Of a DNA stretch of 64,000 nucleotides, positions 51,317 to 60,325 are shown one piece after another. Each line of letters begins with the position of its first letter. The stretch's first letter is position 1. The position numbers and the translations under genes were made by a program. The stretch is from Vibrio ponticus. GTDB lineage: Bacteria; Pseudomonadota; Gammaproteobacteria; Enterobacterales; Vibrionaceae. The notes under the pieces are model-generated. The model saw only the letters and a list, made by a program, of their open reading frames with translations, was not told the origin of the DNA and made no database searches. Where the stretch lies: contig NZ_AP019658.1 of the NCBI RefSeq assembly GCF_009938225.1, forward strand, positions 992,001-1,056,000, in the 5' to 3' direction.

Positions 51317-51640
51317 TCAGCCTTTTTGCCTCGCTTTAAGATCGTCGATAACCTGCGTTATCAATTCTTTGTGATTAATCGACAACTCAGAAAAACTTTT
51401 AACAGCTTGAGCTAGTTGAGGATCAGACTCATAGAAATACGAGAGCGGTGTGCAGGTTAGTTGAGATAAACTCACCATAAACTCATAGGAAGGAAAATGC
51501 CTGCCTTTTTCGTAATGGTTGATTCGACTCGAAGCACGACTTTTATCTAGCCCCAACATCTCCCCCAAATCGGCTTGAGTTAACCCAAGACGCATACGAA
51601 CTTCCTTGATTCTAACCGCAACTATCGATGCCTCTGACAT
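51317..51640 (-). CDS. XRE-family regulator of the island
   Basis: 107 residues from ATG 51640. The helix-turn-helix is MRLGLTQADLGEMLGLDKSR followed by INHYEKGRHFPSYEF, typical of Cro/CI-like repressors. The C-terminal 50 residues are helical (LAQAVKSFSELSINHKEL), likely for dimerisation. A copy of the 15-base repeat motif lies 60 bases upstream, which suggests autoregulation. It is divergent from the Xis/integrase genes and may control them. Confidence 0.85.
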   Translation of the reverse strand: MSEASIVAVRIKEVRMRLGLTQADLGEMLGLDKSRASSRINHYEKGRHFPSYEFMVSLSQLTCTPLSYFYESDPQLAQAVKSFSELSINHKELITQVIDDLKARQKG

Positions 51641-51700
51641 CCTTGCCAACCTTAGTCATTTATTTCTTGTTTATTTTTAAACCAGATTAACAGATTTACT

Positions 51701-51715
51701 TAGGAATACGAGATT
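51701..51715. promoter_or_regulatory. Inverted copy of the attL-proximal motif in the XRE promoter region
   Basis: TAGGAATACGAGATT is the exact reverse complement of AATCTCGTATTCCTA at 51205-51219. It lies 61 bases upstream of the XRE start, between the divergent XRE and Xis genes. Confidence 0.6.
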
Positions 51716-51801
51716 TAGTATCGCATGGTCTGAGACAACTCAGCACCAATGCCGTGCCTTTCAACCATTTATCTGTAAAACATGCAAGCAAACTCACAAA
51801 G

Positions 51802-51817
51802 CGTGACTTAGATCACA
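51802..51817. promoter_or_regulatory. CRP-like site upstream of xis/int
   Basis: CGTGACTTAGATCACA differs by one base from TGTGA-N6-TCACA and is part of a longer palindrome AAAGCGTGACTTAGATCAC. It lies 260 bases before the Xis-like gene. No reliable gene is seen between 51716 and 52078. Confidence 0.45.
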
Positions 51818-52078
51818 CTTTGTGCAAATCATATTTACGTGAGAACAATGTTCTTATTACTAAAAATTCATTTCAACTTAAAAGTAATAATCATAAAGTA
51901 AATACCATTAGTTCTTTTAATATCCACACTTACACGAGCCATTTAATATATCTAATAAAAAAAGTAGTCTAAATAAATAATAATTCAACCATAAAAATGT
52001 GACCTACATATATTTGTTGCACAAAAACAAATTAATCCTAACTTTAACATGTACGTTAAAACTTATAAGCGAAGCATT

Positions 52079-52252
52079 ATGTGGGTAAAGTCAAATATCA
52101 TATATAGAGAAATGGGAATATCATTAAATGCCTTAAACAAGAAACGCTATCGAAGTATATGGATCGAAGGTGTTCATTGGACTAAAGCTAAAGACAACGT
52201 GATCTACTACGAGATTGACGAAATTCAACGGTGGATTTATGAGAACAAATAA
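52079..52252 (+). CDS. Excisionase-like small protein
   Basis: 57 residues from ATG 52079; an earlier ATG at 52049 is possible. The pattern GISLNALNKKRYRSIWIEGVHWTKAKDNVIYYEIDEIQRWI matches excisionase/winged-helix proteins in which W-x-EGVHW-K is followed by I-Y-I-W. It directs the excision reaction of the neighbouring integrase. It overlaps the integrase start by 14 bases. Confidence 0.75.
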   Translation: MWVKSNIIYREMGISLNALNKKRYRSIWIEGVHWTKAKDNVIYYEIDEIQRWIYENK

Positions 52253-53438
52253 GTACCCAGGTGTTTACGCCAACACATCATCAATAAGTATGGTTTTCAA
52301 TTACTTCGGTACACAAGTCAAGAAAACTTATAAAATAATCCCAAGTAAAAGAAACCTTTTATACGTATACAACGAAAAGTTAAAAATACTTGAACTCATA
52401 GAGAAAGGTGAATTCGACCTTGAAGAGTTCCGATCTGAAAATAAGAAATCAGGTGCTAAGTCGAAAGCCAGATCATACACATTTGAAGATATGTATCACG
52501 AGTTTGTATTAGCGTATGGCTCCGAAAGATCGCCTACCACTATGGATGGCTACAGGAGAATTGCAAATAAAATTGCAATTTCTGTTGGCAATAAACCAAT
52601 GGATTACATTTCACCAAGTGAACTGCGTAAATTACTAAAAAGCGATTATAAAAATAGGAATGTGAAATCAATTTCCGAAATGATAAATGTATGGCGACGG
52701 GCGCATGAAATGCTAAGCCAACATCTTAAGGTAACAAGATATCAAACGTCAGAGTTCACTGGTTTAAAGTGGGAAGCGAAAAAACCAGATCCTTATATTC
52801 AGGAAGAAGTTCTCGTCATTTTCGAAAATCTGGATAAATTTACTCTTACTCCATTAGCCCTTGCATTATCAATTGCTACAGGGTTAAGACCTTGTGAGGT
52901 AGCCGCTCTTGCTCTAGAAGATATCGATATGTCAGCAAATCCGCCTACTCTAACTGTGAAAAGATCACTCACAGTTCGTGGAGGCTATAAGCTTCCCAAG
53001 TCCGAGACTTCTTACAGAACCATTGAGTTATCTCAATTTGCCGTAAATGTTATAGAAGCAATATTACCACTCGTTCACCACAAGAAAGAGGTGATTCATG
53101 TAATGCAAAAAGACTACCAAACCTTAATACCTGAAGAGATTACATTTCTATTCAGATCAATAAAAGGGGGAAGATTTAAGAGCACAAGCCACTTCACAAG
53201 ACGTATAGCTGTGTCATTTGAGAATGAGCTTAAATGTCTCAACATCAAATACAAACCACTACGCTTTGGTCGCCAGAGCTTCGCTACGTTTTGTTTAGAA
53301 ATGGGCGCGACTTTCATGAGCGTAGCAAAAGAACTAGGTCATCGAGATCAAAGGGTCTTGGAGGATCACTACAGTTCTGCAAAACATGCGGAACCTACGC
53401 ATAAGATTCTAAATCGACGGTTTTATGGAACCAAATAG
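52239..53438 (+). CDS. Tyrosine recombinase (integrase) of the tRNA-Gly island
   Basis: 399 residues from ATG 52239. The arm-binding N-terminal region is followed by a SAM-like core-binding domain (MYHEFVLAYGSERSPTTMDG). The catalytic domain has ATGLRPCEVAAL (first Arg), RFGRQSFATFCLEMG (second Arg; the usual His at this HxxR is replaced by Arg), LGHRDQ (His) and the tyrosine in LEDHYSS. It sits next to attL, unusually far (7 kb) from the tRNA gene. The substitution of the first His is known in some active families. Confidence 0.92.
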   Translation: MRTNKYPGVYANTSSISMVFNYFGTQVKKTYKIIPSKRNLLYVYNEKLKILELIEKGEFDLEEFRSENKKSGAKSKARSYTFEDMYHEFVLAYGSERSPTTMDGYRRIANKIAISVGNKPMDYISPSELRKLLKSDYKNRNVKSISEMINVWRRAHEMLSQHLKVTRYQTSEFTGLKWEAKKPDPYIQEEVLVIFENLDKFTLTPLALALSIATGLRPCEVAALALEDIDMSANPPTLTVKRSLTVRGGYKLPKSETSYRTIELSQFAVNVIEAILPLVHHKKEVIHVMQKDYQTLIPEEITFLFRSIKGGRFKSTSHFTRRIAVSFENELKCLNIKYKPLRFGRQSFATFCLEMGATFMSVAKELGHRDQRVLEDHYSSAKHAEPTHKILNRRFYGTK

Positions 53439-53527
53439 CAAACTTTTTTAAACTTAAAATAGACGTTACCAATTGAAATTTTTGATTTTATTCTAATCAC
53501 AGTATTGATATGCCTCTATCGTGAAAA

Positions 53528-53567
53528 AAAACCCAACAAAAAGCTCAAAGCCTATATGTTGGGTTTT
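53528..53567. terminator. Terminator after the integrase gene
   Basis: AAAACCCAACA (53528) pairs with TGTTGGGTTTT (53557) over 11 bases, with A and T runs on the two sides, so it can act in both directions. Confidence 0.8.
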
Positions 53568-53592
53568 AGTTACTGTATATATCCTAAAGGTC

Positions 53593-53880
53593 TTAGCAAT
53601 CAACACATTCTACTGGATTTACAATGTCTTCAATTGCATCCTCAAGGTTTGCATTTTTTAAGTAGAAGTAAAATGTAGAATCAATAATCTTAAGCATTCG
53701 AGTATTAGAGTCATATGCTAATACTGGTGGAGTAATGCCTTTTGCACTCTGCAATTCTGCAAGTTTCTTAAGAGCACTAGTTAAATGAGAACCTCTCAAA
53801 TCATTACTTCGGTGGTGATTAGGCTTAATTTTTTGCATTAAAGTATCTTTGCTTACCCCCTCTGGCAGGATTGTTGTCAC
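53593..53880 (-). pseudogene. C-terminal fragment of an unknown gene, cut by the IS3-family element
   Basis: The frame (95 residues) starts with a GTG that lies inside the IS end; only the part after 53872 is original. The remainder (LRGSHLTSALKKLAELQSAK, PPVLAYDSNTRMLKIIDSTF) has a helix-helix-strand-strand pattern like a winged helix and ends NPVECVDC. No family is identified. It is probably the tail of a larger protein whose front part was lost when the IS arrived or when IS-linked deletion occurred. Confidence 0.5.
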
Positions 53881-53919
53881 TGTTAAAATTTAACCAGTTT
53901 GGGTGGTAATGAGTGAGTT

Positions 53920-54420
53920 TTGAATCGCATTCCAACAGAAAGAAAAGAAGCCATATTGAAGAAGCTACTACCTCCTTATTCAATGTCTGTAAGCCAAGTA
54001 GCAAAAGAGGAAGGTATTAGCCCAGCAACCCTGTATCATTGGCGGCAGCAACTTAGACGTTCAGGAGCCGCTGTGCCAAATAGTAATACTTCATCAGAGC
54101 AGTGGTCTGCTCAAACTAAACTCGCCATTGTCGCTGAAACCTACTCGATGACGGAGAATGAACTCAGTCAGTATTGTCGCGAGAAAGGCTTGTTCCCTGA
54201 ACAAGTGCAAGATTGGCGAAGTGAGTGTATGCAAGGGTTTATGTCTGTTAAAGAGCGTGAGGCTGAAGCCAAGAAACAAGCTAAAGCTGACAAGCTTGAA
54301 ATTAAAGAGCTGAAAAAAGAGTTACGCTTTAAAGAAAAAGCGTTAGCTGAAACCGCAGCACTCTTGGTTCTGCGAAAAAAGCTGAGAGCCTTTTACGGGG
54401 AAGAGCCAGAGGAAGATTAA
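53920..54420 (+). CDS. IS3-family transposase OrfA
   Basis: 166 residues. A helix-turn-helix (YSMSVSQVAKEEGISPATLYHWRQQ) is followed by a long coiled coil (REAEAKKQAKADKLEIKELKKELRFKEKALAE) typical of OrfA. The long middle region with a second HTH-like segment is unusual and makes it longer than the common 90-110 residues. It binds the IS ends. Confidence 0.88.
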   Translation: MNRIPTERKEAILKKLLPPYSMSVSQVAKEEGISPATLYHWRQQLRRSGAAVPNSNTSSEQWSAQTKLAIVAETYSMTENELSQYCREKGLFPEQVQDWRSECMQGFMSVKEREAEAKKQAKADKLEIKELKKELRFKEKALAETAALLVLRKKLRAFYGEEPEED

Positions 54421-54443
54421 CCTCAACCGATGAAAGGCACTAC

Positions 54444-55454
54444 TTGGTCACTCTTATCCACGACGCTCAGCAAAGTGGTTGCCGATTGGAGTACGCTTGC
54501 CATGAGGTTCAAATCGACTTGAGGACGTATCGACGCTGGTATCAGCAAGGTGAAATAAGGGCAGACAAAAGACCGACATGCACCAGACCTGCGCCTGCTA
54601 ACAAACTCTCACAGCAAGAACGTGATGCGATTATCGAGGTGTGCAACCGCCCTGAATACGCGAGTTTACCACCAACTCAAATTGTTCCGACGTTGCTTGA
54701 TAATGGTGAGTATATCGCTTCGGAGTCGAGCTACTATCGGGTTTTGAAAGCGGAAGGTCAACTTCATCCCCGAGGTCGTCAGCGAAGTCGACAAAGGCAG
54801 GCTAAGCCAACAAGTTATACGGCAACAGGTCCCAATCAAGTGTACACATGGGACATTACTTACTTGCCATCTAGGGTTCGCGGTCAGCACTATTATCTCT
54901 ACGTGATTGAAGATATTTATAGCCGAAAAATCGTTGGTTACGATGTTTATGAATGTGAATGCGGTGAGTTAGCATCACAGTTATTACAGCGGACGCTGAT
55001 GCGCGAGCAGTGCTTTAATCAGTCACTGGTACTTCACTCGGACAATGGTGCGCCAATGAAGTCACTGACGTTCAGAGCGAAAATGGATGAGCTTGGTATT
55101 ACTTCATCATACAGTCGCCCGAGAGTCAGTGATGATAACCCGTATGTTGAGTCGCTGTTCCGCACAGTGAAGTACATGCCTAGCTGGCCAACAAAAGGCT
55201 TTGAACAACTCGATGCAAGTCGTAGTTGGGTTGAGGCGTTCGTGCGTTGGTACAACACCGAGCACAAGCACAGTAAGTTAAATTACGTTACGCCATCAGA
55301 GCGTCACAGTGGTAAAGATAGCGAGATTTTAAGGCGTCGTTCTGATGTATTGTCGATAGCAAGAAAACGACACCCTGCGCGTTGGTCAGGCAAAATTAGG
55401 AACTGTGAACCCGTTGGTGAGGTTCATCTAAATCCAGAAAGAGAAGCCGCTTAA
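54444..55454 (+). CDS. IS3-family transposase OrfB (DDE integrase domain)
   Basis: 336 residues from TTG 54444; the frame is open further upstream to beyond 54417, so a -1 frameshift from OrfA may make a fusion. The DDE triad is visible in QVYTWDITYLPSR, VLHSDNGAPMKS and DNPYVESLFRTVKY. The N-terminal region (CRLEYACHEVQIDLRTYRRW) is an HTH_21-like part. The gene seems intact. Confidence 0.9.
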   Translation: MVTLIHDAQQSGCRLEYACHEVQIDLRTYRRWYQQGEIRADKRPTCTRPAPANKLSQQERDAIIEVCNRPEYASLPPTQIVPTLLDNGEYIASESSYYRVLKAEGQLHPRGRQRSRQRQAKPTSYTATGPNQVYTWDITYLPSRVRGQHYYLYVIEDIYSRKIVGYDVYECECGELASQLLQRTLMREQCFNQSLVLHSDNGAPMKSLTFRAKMDELGITSSYSRPRVSDDNPYVESLFRTVKYMPSWPTKGFEQLDASRSWVEAFVRWYNTEHKHSKLNYVTPSERHSGKDSEILRRRSDVLSIARKRHPARWSGKIRNCEPVGEVHLNPEREAA

Positions 55455-55477
55455 TAACTAAGCGAATGATGACAACA

Positions 55478-55748
55478 ACCTTGAAAAACGCCGCCTTCCA
55501 TCAATCTCCACATCCAAAAATATTGGATAGCTTGTATAAACAATGTCTTTCGGCAAGTATTTTAGCCTAGATTTATCTACATCTTTTAAGAGACAGAAAT
55601 TTATAAACTCTATAGCGATTGACTTACCAACGCCATTTCTTTTTTCAGAACCACTACTTCTTTCTCCTATAATCAGGTTAAAACCATTTTCAAAAAGTAT
55701 TGGGTCGAAGAAAGAATCATCTGAAGAATAGAGTTTCTTAATTATCAT
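55478..55748 (-). pseudogene. ABC-3C-type ATPase, N-terminal fragment cut by the IS
   Basis: 90 residues remain: IIKKLYSSDDSFFDPILFENGFNLIIGERS, a Walker-A-like RNGVGKSIAIEFINFCLL, and a strand, then IS sequence (the last SSFA of the frame lies within the IS end). The arrangement NLIxGE...GKS-x-x-IEFINFCL is that of DUF2326-type ATPases of ABC-three-component systems. The gene overlaps the middle-component gene by 11 bases. Its remaining several hundred codons are absent, so the system is probably inactive. Confidence 0.7.
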
Positions 55749-55980
55749 TTACAACCTCAATATATGGTTCTTTAAATTCTATAGTAGATATCGAATACAG
55801 GAAGACAAGGGCATGAACAATTCTATTCTGCCCATAATTTGGATGAACCTTTTGAATCCTATTAAACAACTTAAATATTGTCATTCTACCATTATTTTCA
55901 ACTAGAATTGATAAAATACTTGCTCCGATAATTGGTAGGGAAAATTCGATTGCTTCTGAAGTTTCAATCAATCTATACAT
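55738..55980 (-). CDS. ABC-3C-like middle component
   Basis: 80 residues, small winged-helix-like: IIGASILSILVENNGRMTIFKLFNRIQ followed by RIVHALVFLYSISTIEF. Proteins of this length between a SMEK-domain gene and a GKS ATPase gene are the middle components of ABC-three-component systems. Start and stop overlap both neighbours (TAATG at 55980), so all three genes form one unit. Confidence 0.65.
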   Translation of the reverse strand: MYRLIETSEAIEFSLPIIGASILSILVENNGRMTIFKLFNRIQKVHPNYGQNRIVHALVFLYSISTIEFKEPYIEVVNDN

Positions 55981-56945
55981 TACTCTTCTCCTCTCAATAT
56001 CGGGAAGACATTACATTCAGTTAAGTGTTTTAATACAAAAAACTTTATCGCAGTTTCATTATATTCAATGCATTGCGTTTGAAATATATGCTCTATGTGT
56101 GCAATTAAATCCTTTAATGCTTGCATTGCGTCAAAATCATATTTTAATAGCAACTCTGTACTCATATCCTTCAAGTACAAAGATACTTTGGAATTTTTCA
56201 CACCATCATACGAGTCGTTACTTTCGACTTCAGCAAGTATGGGCAAATACTCTTGACAAAGATTAAAATATTGATTGTCAACAATAATTGCTTTATCTTT
56301 AAATCTCTTTGATATTTTCTTTCTTGGATCGATATCTGTATTTGAGTCAAACTTAGATTTTGCTTCGCTTTCACTTATCAAAGTAACTAAATTGATGATT
56401 GTGGCTACTTCATTTGAGACGGATAGCGTTTCACTTGGCAAAATAATGTTATTTTTCAACAACTCAAGTATTTCTTTTTGCAATACAGGATCTAAACCTT
56501 GAACTTTTGATAGTATGTCTTTTTTATCAAGTATGTGAACGCCTTTATCAAAGTTAAAGTCATTTCTAGTTATGGGTTCAACTTGATAACTGCGCTGCTT
56601 TGACGTTAGTATATATATAAAAAGCTGTCTATATTCTTTGTCTAACTCTTTATCTAAGAAATTAGACAAGCAATTTTTTATTTTTGATATTCTTTTGTTT
56701 GAAGTTACTTGAACAGAAATTCTATTATCTTGATCATATAAGTCAATTACATCGGAGTTTTGCTTTATAAGGTTCGCATTCTCAAGTTTGTACCCGTATA
56801 CTAAATTCATTAACCGAGCACATAAATTTTCGCTTATGACTGAGGCATCATTCAAATTTATAGAGGATAACGTCTCTATATACTCTGACAGTACGCCAAG
56901 ATACATTGAAATAGACTTAATATACTTTTCTTCAACTAATATCAT
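55980..56945 (-). CDS. SMEK-domain protein of the ABC-3C-like operon
   Basis: 321 residues. The N-terminal 150 residues read LSEYIETLSSINLNDASVISENLCARLMN and NVDLYDQDNRISVQVTSNKRISKIKNCLSNF (written here in parts: LYDQDNRISVQVTSNKRISK), the SMEK domain pattern of a PD-(D/E)xK-like nuclease (D-Q-x-x-V-QVTS-K). The C-terminal half is helical and of unknown fold. It is the likely effector of the system and itself seems intact. Confidence 0.7.
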   Translation of the reverse strand: MILVEEKYIKSISMYLGVLSEYIETLSSINLNDASVISENLCARLMNLVYGYKLENANLIKQNSDVIDLYDQDNRISVQVTSNKRISKIKNCLSNFLDKELDKEYRQLFIYILTSKQRSYQVEPITRNDFNFDKGVHILDKKDILSKVQGLDPVLQKEILELLKNNIILPSETLSVSNEVATIINLVTLISESEAKSKFDSNTDIDPRKKISKRFKDKAIIVDNQYFNLCQEYLPILAEVESNDSYDGVKNSKVSLYLKDMSTELLLKYDFDAMQALKDLIAHIEHIFQTQCIEYNETAIKFFVLKHLTECNVFPILRGEE

Positions 56946-57065
56946 TTAAATACTTCTAATTATTCTTATGCTAACATCTAATATAATACAAGTAGCTTAC
57001 TAACACATAACATTTTTATAAATCATTAATGATATTCACCAATGATTTATACGTGTTGTATTTAA
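56946..57065. other. AT-rich spacer between the two defence operons
   Basis: 120 bases of mostly A and T. It should hold the promoter of the SMEK operon. An inverted repeat ATCATTAATGAT-like near 57025 and AATGATTTAT are the only structure seen. Confidence 0.3.
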
Positions 57066-57953
57066 TTATAAAACCATCTCTCTTTGCTTTACTTTTTGCT
57101 TTTTCATTGGTAATTCATCTTCAAGGAATAAGCTATTCAAATAATCTACCAACTCCTGATTTTTGAGAATCCCAATGTATAGTGAGGTTTCCCAGTTTTT
57201 GTTTCTCTCATCCAATATTCTTTCGTTTATCCTAGTTTGAAGAACCTCTGAAATATCAAAATCATTTTCTTTTAGTAAATTCTTCCAATGTCTTATTCTT
57301 CTATAGCTATATTTTTCAATTCTCTCTTTTATTTTGAGGTTCTCAAAGTGCATTTTCAGCCTAAACTCACCATCTTTATCGATATCATCACTCAAAAAAA
57401 ATCTTGGCTTTACACTTATAACATTGCTATCTTTTTTATATTCAACATCAATATGAAATCCGACTTTAGATAATATGTCACTGTATAAAGGACTAATAAA
57501 TATTGCCATACCTCTTTCGTGACAATAGTAACTATCCCCTTTGATAGGAGCACACTCTTTACATTGTGGGACAAGGTTATTCTGGAAAATAGAAAATTCT
57601 GGCCAATCGCTTTTTGGGACATAATGGTCTAGTGTACTAGGGGCTGTCGGTTTGCCACAAAATGGGCACTCATTAAGACCATGATCTATGCGTCTCTCTT
57701 GTATGAGCTTTTTTAATTTCGTTGGTGGGTGATTATAAAAATCTTTTAAGACATCAGAAGCTGCTAAAAATTTTGACTCCTTGACTTTGTTTTTATGGTT
57801 AATAACTATCTTATCATAGTTCTTATATACCACCTTAAGATCATCTTCTATTTTTTTTAACTCATTAACTTTAGCCTTTTTAGAGGACGTTGCTTTAACC
57901 AACCATTCTTCGTTCTTTTTACCATCGACTTTGAGCTGTTCTAAATATCTCAT
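57066..57953 (-). CDS. HNH endonuclease, PtuB-like partner
   Basis: 295 residues. The HNH/zinc core is ECPFCGKPTAPSTLDHYVPKSDWPEFSIFQNNLVPQC in parts: CPFCG, then LDHYVPKSDWPEF, then NNLVPQCKEC (two CxxC pairs). The N-terminal 80 residues are a charged coiled-coil-like region. It overlaps the ATPase gene by 4 bases (ATGA). This AAA ATPase plus HNH pair is the plan of Septu (PtuA/PtuB) anti-phage systems. It is longer than the classical PtuB, which suggests a divergent type. Confidence 0.8.
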   Translation of the reverse strand: MRYLEQLKVDGKKNEEWLVKATSSKKAKVNELKKIEDDLKVVYKNYDKIVINHKNKVKESKFLAASDVLKDFYNHPPTKLKKLIQERRIDHGLNECPFCGKPTAPSTLDHYVPKSDWPEFSIFQNNLVPQCKECAPIKGDSYYCHERGMAIFISPLYSDILSKVGFHIDVEYKKDSNVISVKPRFFLSDDIDKDGEFRLKMHFENLKIKERIEKYSYRRIRHWKNLLKENDFDISEVLQTRINERILDERNKNWETSLYIGILKNQELVDYLNSLFLEDELPMKKQKVKQREMVL

Positions 57954-59638
57954 TTGTTTCTCTCAAACTCAATTTCATTATTACAAAATGATGATGAGTT
58001 AATATAAACTAATGCCTCATCTCCAACATCTTTAGAAATACTGCTTATGACTTTATTCAATTTGGTTTCGTTTGAAATCAATGCATCTATTTCATGTTGA
58101 AATGGTTTTATCGTGTCAAAATCATCAAATGCTTCGCCAATAATTACCTCTAAAGACTCCCCATAGGTTTGTATTTCAGGGGTACTAACACTTGTATACC
58201 CATCATTTTTCTTGAGTATTAGAATGCCATCTTTCGCTACTTCACGAGCTATAATGGCTGAATGCGTTGCTATTATAGCTGACGAATTCGTCTCACCAAG
58301 CAAACGTTTAAGCATGTTTATCAACCCGACCTCTAGTGTCGGATGTAAATAAAGTTCTGGTTCATCTATTATAATTAAGCTTTCATCTTCGATTTCAGAA
58401 ACCAACGATGGAATCATGTACGAAAAAATTTCCTGTCCTGAACTTAAAGGAATTGGATGCCCATTTTTTAGAAAAAATAATCCTTCTTGTTCATCAATGT
58501 CCTCTTTGTACTTGTCAAACTCTTTATAAGAATCATCTTCAACGAGTTGAAACTTATTATTTGATTTTAGCTTAACCGCAATATCATCAAACTCCATACT
58601 TAAGGAAAGAGTAGATTTCAATATTTTTAATCGTGTATTATCCGTCCACCAATTTTCTTCTTTATCATATTTCATGATTGACTTCAAAGCATTAACACTA
58701 AATACTCTAGGCCAAGTTAAGCTAAATTCATTATTGTCATTTTTGAATCCAATGTATGCATACTTATTTATTTGACTACTTCTTTGCGCTTTGTATTCTT
58801 TGTTTTTTCTATTATTTTTGTTTTTCTTCTTATTTTTCTTAGTATCAAGCAAATCAAGAATCTGTTCTTTTGTATAAAAACTTTCAAATGGCGAGTACGC
58901 TGCAACAATCAACTTATGAAAAAATGGCCAAGCATTTTTGTTTGATGTTATTCCGAGCATTACCTCTGATAACCTCTTCAAAATATGACTTTTACCAGTC
59001 CCATTTTCACCAATCAATAAGCTTATATTGGTCTTAGCAATGCGTTTTGATACGTCAAATTTAAATTCGATCGGGTCTATCGATGCTGCGGGTGGGTCAA
59101 GAATTAAACTAAATGCTTCTTTTCTTTCATACGTGCCAATTGCAACATTATAACCTTTCATTATTAAGGAATTAGCCGTTTCTCCATCTCGGAAGATAGT
59201 TGCACTAAATCCCTCATAAGATTCATAGGATTCACGCTCTCCAAACAGATAGCTTGCGTCGTGGAGCATTTCAAGTAAGTTGGTAATATCTTTTTTATTA
59301 TTTTCAAGCACCGCTCTGATTTTTTGGTAGTAACTTTTACTTGCCCCTATAGAGACAGCTTGCAAGCTACCAATTATTGCCGTTACATCCGTGATTTTGC
59401 CTGTAACGTCCAGACCTTTATCGAACAAATATTTAGCTGTATTCGTCTCCCCATTTATCAATAGCTTAAGTGATTCGATTTTCGTTTTGCATTCGTCCGA
59501 TACGTGATAGAGATTAAAGGTTACGATGTAGCCAAAATCATCCCAAGGATTAATATGGCTTGTACCGATATGGTCTTGTATAAGATGAAATCCATCGTAA
59601 TCATTTATGCCAAGAGTCTTTGAGATGTAAATTTTCAT
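57950..59638 (-). CDS. AAA ATPase, PtuA-like (Septu-type)
   Basis: 562 residues. A long N-terminal part (about 210 residues, not recognised) precedes Walker A SLLIGENGTGKSHILKRLSE. Next come LSSGQEIFSYMIPSL, similar to the ABC signature region, and Walker B SLIIIDEPELYLHPTLEVG, then IIATHSAIIAREV. A lysine-rich stretch (KKNKKKNKNNRKNKEYKAQR) lies in the coil region. It is an OLD/SMC-related ATPase thought to sense infection and control the HNH partner. The N-terminal extension differs from short PtuA. Confidence 0.8.
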   Translation of the reverse strand: MKIYISKTLGINDYDGFHLIQDHIGTSHINPWDDFGYIVTFNLYHVSDECKTKIESLKLLINGETNTAKYLFDKGLDVTGKITDVTAIIGSLQAVSIGASKSYYQKIRAVLENNKKDITNLLEMLHDASYLFGERESYESYEGFSATIFRDGETANSLIMKGYNVAIGTYERKEAFSLILDPPAASIDPIEFKFDVSKRIAKTNISLLIGENGTGKSHILKRLSEVMLGITSNKNAWPFFHKLIVAAYSPFESFYTKEQILDLLDTKKNKKKNKNNRKNKEYKAQRSSQINKYAYIGFKNDNNEFSLTWPRVFSVNALKSIMKYDKEENWWTDNTRLKILKSTLSLSMEFDDIAVKLKSNNKFQLVEDDSYKEFDKYKEDIDEQEGLFFLKNGHPIPLSSGQEIFSYMIPSLVSEIEDESLIIIDEPELYLHPTLEVGLINMLKRLLGETNSSAIIATHSAIIAREVAKDGILILKKNDGYTSVSTPEIQTYGESLEVIIGEAFDDFDTIKPFQHEIDALISNETKLNKVISSISKDVGDEALVYINSSSFCNNEIEFERNK

Positions 59639-60015
59639 TAGATATGCATTGCGCTGTAATATTATATAACTTGATATTCTACAGCACGCTTATATTCATG
59701 CACATCAACAAGTTGCACTTTTTTGATCTAAACATCGTAATACTTACGTGTTAGTTTTGTGGTCGATGCCAGAAGTTAAGCTGCCAAAAGTATAGTTGTA
59801 GGTCGGGGAGGATCATCAGCTACCCTATTTCACATAAAGAATCGGAAAAGCTTACAGACACTTCATGGAGATTGAATGAGCTACGACGGTTACAGAGAAA
59901 TGAAGAGGAGTTGGTTTTGATAAGAAACATAACTGACGTAAGAAACTACTTTGATTACTATAATCTTACTGCTAGTGAAGAAAATTTTGGTAAATGCCTG
60001 AAGCAAGAGGAGAAA
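59639..60015. other. Right end of the island before the tRNA gene
   Basis: 380 bases. It holds the presumed promoter of the AAA-HNH operon and a plus-strand frame (about 59820-60072, including NELRRLQRNEEELVLIRNIT). That frame runs through the attachment site into the tRNA complement and has no good start. It might be a gene remnant. Confidence 0.35.
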
Positions 60016-60093
<78 letters not shown>

Positions 60094-60325
60094 TTTATCG
60101 TGAAGGCGTAGTTAATATGCCACATATGACTGAAAAGAAAAGCATTTTTTCATCAAAAACCAACCGTTCGGTCATTATGCAACCACTTGGTTGTGTTTTC
60201 GTCCATTTTAGAGCTTTAAGCGCGGCTGGATAGCGTCGATAATGACGGATATGCGTCCTGCTGCGCTAGAACTACGATAGTAGACCGCATTAATCAACTC
60301 CCTGCCAGTACCCTGCAATCTAGAA
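60094..60325. other. Intergenic region between tRNA-Gly and the polysaccharide genes
   Basis: 230 bases with no gene. The tRNA promoter should lie in its left part. Confidence 0.4.

Larger units (their letters stand above)
53872..55477 (+). mobile_element. IS3-family insertion sequence
   Basis: The ends carry an 8-bp inverted repeat, TGTTGTCA at 53872 and TGACAACA at 55470-55477, around orfA and orfB. The flanking triplets (GAT left, ACC right) do not match. The element therefore lacks the 3-bp target duplication expected of a simple insertion, which suggests a deletion or rearrangement at one side. Confidence 0.8.

Noticed and set aside
51754..51972. 72-residue frame between the XRE and Xis genes
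   Set aside because: It lies over the CRP-like palindrome and AT-rich control region, has no ribosome site and an unlikely Asn/Lys/Thr-rich composition.
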